From contig CCFE01000025.1 in the NCBI GenBank assembly GCA_000752035.1, positions 192,654-210,078 of the forward strand: DNA of 17,425 bases, written 5' to 3'. Shown here one piece after another: positions 13,639 to 17,425 of the stretch. Numbering within the stretch: the stretch's first letter is position 1; each line of letters starts with the position of its first letter. The notes under the pieces are model-generated. The model was not told where the DNA came from, made no database searches, and saw only the letters and a list, made by a program, of their open reading frames with translations. The stretch is from Bacillus rubiinfantis (GTDB lineage: Bacteria > Bacillota > Bacilli > Bacillales > Cytobacillaceae). Both the position numbers and the translations under genes were made by a program.

Positions 13639-15180
13639 TTGAACCAAAAGCAGAAGATAATTAAATTGTATTTGGAGGGGGAAAGCCAGCGAAGTATTGC
13701 AACAAAAACAAAAAAGTCCAGAAATACAGTGGCTAAGTATATTCGAGAATTTGAAGAAAGTAAGGAGAAGGACGTTCGCCAATTACCCATACCCGAGAGT
13801 GTAATGCAGCCACCAACTTATAAGAAAAGAATTGGAAAAAAGAAAGTGTTAACTGAGGTGATAAAAAGTAAATTAAGAAAGTACATGACTGATAATGAGT
13901 GGAAACGAACTCACTATATGAAAAAGCAACAGATGAAGATTGTAGACATGCATGAAAAGTTACTAGATGCAGGTTATTCAATTAGTTACACAACAGTTCG
14001 TAATTTTGTTAACCAGGAAACTGCAAAATCAAGAGAAGTATTTATTCGTAAATATTGTGAGCCTGGTTATGAGGTTGAATTTGATTGGGGAGAAGTAAAG
14101 CTAGAAATAGATGGAAAGCTTAAAACATATTTACTAGCCGTATTTACTTTACCCTATAGCAATTACCGGTTTGCAAGACTATATGAATCTGAATCTCAGG
14201 TTTGCGTCCTAGATGTTCATACAAAGTTTATAGAGCACGTTGATTTTATACCTGCGGTATTTGTCTATGACAATATGAGAACCGTTGTAAAATCATTTGT
14301 TGGCAATGAGAAAACCATTACTGACAGTATGGTAAATCTATCTAACTATTATCAATTTAGGATTCGATTATGCCAGGCTAGAAAAGGAAATGAGAAAGGC
14401 CATGTAGAGCGTAGCGTTGAATTTGTAAGAAGAAAAGCATTTGCGTCCCAGTACTCATTTACAAGCCTTGAGGAGGCTCAAAATCATCTTCTCAAAACAT
14501 TAAAGAGGCTCAACTCAAGAGATCATCATGAGCATAAGCAAAGTCATATTGAACTGATGGAAAAGGAAAAAGAAAAGGGCCAAAAAGTTACAATGGCTCC
14601 TTTCGATTCAGCAGATTTAATAGAATGTCTTGTGGATAAGTATAGCACGATAGTAATCAACCAAAACCACTATTCTGTACCTGAAGGACACGTTGGCACT
14701 TATGTAAAGGCAAAGGTGGGTGCGGAATCTATTAAACTATTTATTGAGGGTTGCTTAGTAGCAGAACATCCACGAAATTGGGGTGTACACCAATGGGAAA
14801 TGAATATATATCATTATTTGGATACATTCAAAAAGAAAAAAGGTGCCATCGCCCAAAGTGAATGTTTGAGACAGGCACCGACACAAATAAAAAATATTTA
14901 CAATGACCATTATATCGGAAAAGAGAAAGAATTTATAGAGTTACTCTTCTATATAAAGGAAAAAGATAAGCTTGAGCGTGTGTTCGAGGCTGTTAAACAA
15001 CTAAAATCAATCCAAACGGGCTATGTCTCTACGGAAAGGGTCATATTTATCTGTGAACAGAATAATTCCGTTAACACAGATGGATTCGGTCAAGATGAAA
15101 CCACATATCAATCTGAATCCAATATGAGAGCATATGCAAATATGTTTAACCAAGAAGAGGAAGTGGCTCAATATGGATAA
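13639..15180 (+). CDS. istA: IS21-family transposase IstA, element C
   Basis: This DDE transposase is about 513 residues from TTG at 13639, chosen because AGGAG lies 8 nt upstream; an in-frame GTG at 13630 is too close to that site. N-terminal HTH: GESQRSIATKTKKSRNTVAKYI (about residues 15-36). The catalytic residues are D149 (EVEFDWGEV), D211 (FVYDNMRTV) and E257 (GNEKGHVER). The post-catalytic domain includes INQNHYSVPEGHV. It is more similar to IstA of element A (shared FDWGE, YDNM and GNEKGxVE) than to IstA of B. The gene is intact and its end overlaps the istB start by 8 nt (ATG at 15173, TAA at 15178). Its C-terminus EEEVAQYG is encoded by a copy of the terminal-repeat motif. Confidence 0.94.
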   Translation: MNQKQKIIKLYLEGESQRSIATKTKKSRNTVAKYIREFEESKEKDVRQLPIPESVMQPPTYKKRIGKKKVLTEVIKSKLRKYMTDNEWKRTHYMKKQQMKIVDMHEKLLDAGYSISYTTVRNFVNQETAKSREVFIRKYCEPGYEVEFDWGEVKLEIDGKLKTYLLAVFTLPYSNYRFARLYESESQVCVLDVHTKFIEHVDFIPAVFVYDNMRTVVKSFVGNEKTITDSMVNLSNYYQFRIRLCQARKGNEKGHVERSVEFVRRKAFASQYSFTSLEEAQNHLLKTLKRLNSRDHHEHKQSHIELMEKEKEKGQKVTMAPFDSADLIECLVDKYSTIVINQNHYSVPEGHVGTYVKAKVGAESIKLFIEGCLVAEHPRNWGVHQWEMNIYHYLDTFKKKKGAIAQSECLRQAPTQIKNIYNDHYIGKEKEFIELLFYIKEKDKLERVFEAVKQLKSIQTGYVSTERVIFICEQNNSVNTDGFGQDETTYQSESNMRAYANMFNQEEEVAQYG

Positions 15181-15943
15181 AAAAGAACAGCTTATCGAAA
15201 TTTGTAAAGAACTCCGGTTGCCAAGTATCAGGAGAATGGTTCTAGATGAAGCAAGTTTTCAAGATCCCAATCTGGCTTTTGACGTATTATTAAAGGTACT
15301 TTTACAAGAACAAAAAGATCGATTTATTCGCGCCAAGCAGAATCGCATTCGGGCAGCAAATTTTCCACAAAAGAAATTATTAGATGAGTTAATAATGGAC
15401 TTTTTGCCCGAGCAGGCGCAACAAAAATTACCTCAACTAAAAGAGCTTGATTTTATTAAGGAGGGCCAAAATGTTATTTTAACAGGCTCTCCTGGGACAG
15501 GGAAATCGCATATTGCGGTAGGGTTAGGGATGGAGGCTTGTCTAGCTGGATATAGAGTGTTTTTCGCAACTGTCCCTTCGCTTATTAATCAATTAAAAGA
15601 ACATCGTTCAGAAAGAACCCTACGTTCATTTGAATTAAAATTTGAGAAATATGACCTCGTGATTATCGATGAGCTTGGGTATATTTCTTTTGATAAGGAA
15701 GGTGCTGAATTACTATTTTCGCATCTCTCCCTTCGGGCTGGGAGGAAGTCAACAATTATTACCAGCAATCTATCATTCTTAAAATGGCAGGAAATCTTTC
15801 ATGATCCTGTTTTAACAGCTGCATTGACGGATCGTTTAACACATAAATCGCATGTAGTAAACATGGTTGGTCCGTCGTTTAGAATGAGGGAAACCGAGGA
15901 ATGGATGAGGATGAATAGCGAAAAAGAAGTGGCTCAAAATTAA
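15173..15943 (+). CDS. istB: IS21 helper ATPase IstB, element C
   Basis: This is a 256-residue AAA+ ATPase from ATG at 15173 (MDKKEQLIEICKELRLPSIR), preferred over an upstream start at 15134 because GAAGAGGAAGTGG lies before it and the overlap with istA suits coupling. Walker A is GSPGTGKSH at residues 105-113, Walker B is LVIIDELGY at 162-170, STIITSNLSFLKW is the sensor region, and LTAALTDRLTHKSHVV closes the domain. All are intact. The last codons (EVAQN) overlap the subterminal transposase-binding repeat of the element's right end, so the coding sequence runs into the terminal repeat. With intact istA and istB, C is the only IS21 copy here that looks competent. Confidence 0.94.
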   Translation: MDKKEQLIEICKELRLPSIRRMVLDEASFQDPNLAFDVLLKVLLQEQKDRFIRAKQNRIRAANFPQKKLLDELIMDFLPEQAQQKLPQLKELDFIKEGQNVILTGSPGTGKSHIAVGLGMEACLAGYRVFFATVPSLINQLKEHRSERTLRSFELKFEKYDLVIIDELGYISFDKEGAELLFSHLSLRAGRKSTIITSNLSFLKWQEIFHDPVLTAALTDRLTHKSHVVNMVGPSFRMRETEEWMRMNSEKEVAQN

Positions 15944-15979
15944 ATTGCGAAATGGCTCACTTTTCACTTGCGAAATACA

Positions 15980-16060
15980 TGCAATCATAAGTAAATCTCC
16001 AATCAACTCAATGGAAAGACTTTGTAAGGATTCTTTAAGCTTAGATTTTTTCAGTAACAT
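15980..16060 (-). pseudogene. Probable N-terminal fragment of tnsC, severed by IS21 element C
   Basis: ATG at 16060 follows AAAGGGGTG by 8 nt and opens 27 codons (MLLKKSKLKESLQSLSIELI...) that run exactly to the element C boundary. Joining its last codon directly to 13530 continues in the tnsC frame (Ala then Lys-Asn-Leu-Met-Met). The peptide itself has no diagnostic TnsC motif, so identification rests on position, strand, frame and start signals. It could instead be the start of another gene if DNA was deleted during insertion. Confidence 0.5.
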
Positions 16061-16144
16061 TCTTTTTCACCCCTTTCAATAAAGTTTGGAAACAAACACA
16101 ATCGAGTAGAGGGAAAATAAGTTGATTATTTTCGCCCCTCTCAC

Positions 16145-16178
16145 ACCACCGTACATACGGTTCCGTATACGGCGGTTC
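16145..16178 (-). ncRNA. Group II intron domain V (catalytic hairpin)
   Basis: This 34-nt hairpin starts GAACCGCCGTATACGG and closes through GTATGTACGGTGGT, with the usual 4-nt AACC-containing loop region and a 2-nt bulge. Domain V is the most conserved catalytic element of group II introns. Confidence 0.8.
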
Positions 16179-17425
16179 AATTTATATTACAGTGTGTATG
16201 TACTATTAAGTAACGTTCTAAAGCAGAGGGTACTCCCCTCTGTTTTAGTCTTTTGTTTGAGATTGCTCTTTGAACAACTTTCGATAATCCGATATACCGG
16301 TAACCTTTTCGGCAGAAGGTTAATCCTTTTGCTTCTTCTTCGGGTATTCCTAGTTGAATTAGCGATTTGATTTGTTTTCTCGGTACTTTCCATTGTTTCC
16401 AGATGATTACCCTTATTCTTGAGCGTAACTTCTCATCTATTCGACTCATAACTGTTTTCATATTTGCGATTCTAAAGTAATTTACCCACCCGAATATGAC
16501 TTGCTTAAGCTTCAATATTCTAGTGTCTAGCGAAACACTCCAGTTTCGCTTTGTCAGTTGTCGCAGCTTTCTTTGAAATTTCTGTACTGATTTTGGGTGA
16601 GGCTTTACTAGGTATCTCTCGGTTTTATAATCAAAATAATACCCAAACCCTAAGAATTTCAGCTCCTTTGGGCGAGAGACTTTACTCTTTTCAATATTGA
16701 CAATCAGTCCCAATTTTCCTTCGATAAACTTCACGATTGATTTCATCACTCTGTTCGCTGCTTTCTCGCTCTTCAAAAAGATAAGTGCGTCATCAGCGTA
16801 TCTCACGAAATGGAGCTCCCTACTTTCTAGTTCCTTATCGAGTTCATTCAACATAATATTACTCAATGATGGACTGAGGTTGCCTCCTTGCGGAGTCCCG
16901 AGCGGTGTTTCCTCATATTTTCCTTTCACCATAACCCCACTAACTAAGTATTTTCTGATTAACGAAATGACGTCACCATCATCTATTGTGTTGGCAATAA
17001 TTCGCATGAGTTTATCGTGATGGACTGTATCGAAGAACCTTTCAAGGTCAATGTCTACAACCCAGTCGTGTCCATCATTCAGAAATTCCAAACTTTTTAT
17101 AACAGCCATCTCACAACTTCTTTTTGGTCTAAAGCCGTAACTGAATTCACTGAATTGCTTTTCAAATATCGGACTAAGAACCTGATGGATGGCTTGTTGA
17201 ACTACCCTATCCACTACTGTTGGTATTCCCAATTTGCGCATCTTGCCATTTTCTTTTGGGATTTCCACTCTTAAGGCAGCTTGTGGTTGGTATTTTCTTG
17301 TTCTGATGCGCTGACGTAGCTCATCCTTGGTCTCCCTTAGATATTGCTTCAGTTCTTCGACTGTTACTCCATCGACCCCACTAGCACCTTTATTTTTATA
17401 AACACGCAAGTAGGCTTCATTCATA
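16177..17425 (-). CDS. ltrA: Group II intron reverse transcriptase/maturase (partial, N-terminus outside window)
   Basis: This intron-encoded protein supports splicing and retrohoming by reverse transcription. Visible in order are GASGVDGVTVEELKQYL (RT1), EIPKENGKMRKLGIP (RT2), FSYGFRPKRSCEMAV and VVDIDLERFFDTVHHDKL (RT3, first catalytic Asp), TPLGTPQGGNLSPSLSNI (RT4), FVRYADDALIF (YADD, RT5), and LKFLGFGYYF (RT7). The maturase (GIIM) region follows: RSRIRVIIWKQWK and KGYRYIGLSKVVQRA. It ends shortly after with HTHCNIN; no HNH endonuclease domain follows, as in several bacterial intron classes. The Met at 17424 is internal, since RT0 lies upstream off the edge. The protein is otherwise uninterrupted. 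Confidence 0.93.
   Translation of the reverse strand, partial: MNEAYLRVYKNKGASGVDGVTVEELKQYLRETKDELRQRIRTRKYQPQAALRVEIPKENGKMRKLGIPTVVDRVVQQAIHQVLSPIFEKQFSEFSYGFRPKRSCEMAVIKSLEFLNDGHDWVVDIDLERFFDTVHHDKLMRIIANTIDDGDVISLIRKYLVSGVMVKGKYEETPLGTPQGGNLSPSLSNIMLNELDKELESRELHFVRYADDALIFLKSEKAANRVMKSIVKFIEGKLGLIVNIEKSKVSRPKELKFLGFGYYFDYKTERYLVKPHPKSVQKFQRKLRQLTKRNWSVSLDTRILKLKQVIFGWVNYFRIANMKTVMSRIDEKLRSRIRVIIWKQWKVPRKQIKSLIQLGIPEEEAKGLTFCRKGYRYIGLSKVVQRAISNKRLKQRGVPSALERYLIVHTHCNIN

Larger units (their letters stand above)
13531..15979 (+). mobile_element. IS21-family element C, inserted in tnsC
   Basis: The ends read outside-in TGTATATGGTAACTTAAAAG (left) and TGTATTTCGCAAGTGAAAAG (right), both followed by TGAGCC. 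Subterminal TGAGCCAC copies lie at 13551-13558 and 13575-13582, and inverted at 15929-15936 and near 15953-15960. Length is 2449 bp with intact istA and istB. No target duplication is visible (flanks ATTCTT and TGCAAT). The repeat core resembles that of element B (TTTTGAGCCAC), so B and C share a binding-site lineage. Confidence 0.87.
16101..17425 (-). mobile_element. Group II intron, 3' part (continues beyond the window)
   Basis: Downstream of the intron-encoded protein lies a typical domain V of 34 nt (minus strand, 16178-16145; strands CCGCCGTATACGG / GTATGTACGGTGG). It is followed by the GTGTGAGAGG joiner, then domain VI, in which AAAATAA pairs with TTATTTT and GAGGG with CCCTC, and finally CTACTCGAT. 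The 3' splice boundary is therefore at about 16101. The protein's stop codon overlaps the first bases of domain V. The 5' part is not in the window. Confidence 0.85.

Overview
The window is an accessory, mobile-element-dense region from a low-G+C Gram-positive bacterium, most likely a member of the Bacillaceae. Grounds are the A+T-rich composition, strong AGGAGG-type ribosome binding sites, GTG/TTG starts, and families common in Bacillus relatives. No housekeeping gene, rRNA, tRNA or CRISPR array is visible.

Layout. Positions 1-1271 hold two divergent XRE-type helix-turn-helix regulators; the leftward one is translationally coupled to a 63-residue membrane protein. Positions 1289-1415 contain an unexplained multi-stem inverted-repeat structure abutting an IS3-family element (about 1401-2719) with a classical -1 frameshift site. 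After an empty stretch (2720-3073) come two divergent genes of unknown function (3074-3559 and 3765-4067) with a shared inverted repeat, a good promoter and a terminator. Positions 4289-9360 are an IS21-family element (A) with a 7-bp target duplication. A second IS21-family element (B, 5760-8393, 4-bp duplication) sits inside its istA. Removing B restores A's istA reading frame exactly. B's own istB has decayed by two single-base deletions.

From 9560 rightwards the minus strand carries part of a Tn7-like transposition operon: tnsC (AAA+ regulator), tnsD/tniQ (target selector) and, immediately after tnsD, a gene with a HEPN-type R-x4-H motif. tnsC is broken twice: a third IS21 element (C, 13531-15979) splits its 5' part, and a one-base loss near 12615 splits its 3' part. 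Just upstream, a group II intron (3' end near 16101, reverse transcriptase running off the right edge) lies between the tnsC start and whatever precedes it, where tnsB would be expected.

Taken together, this looks like a degraded Tn7-like island that served as a landing pad for at least five other mobile elements of four kinds of history: IS3, three IS21 and a group II intron. As drawn, the Tn7-like machinery should not be self-mobile. The most interesting non-transposition item is the HEPN-like gene in the tnsD operon, a candidate cargo or defence gene. Two regulatory structures also stand out: an RNA hairpin that would bury the ribosome binding site of element B's istA, and the folded region at 1289-1415.
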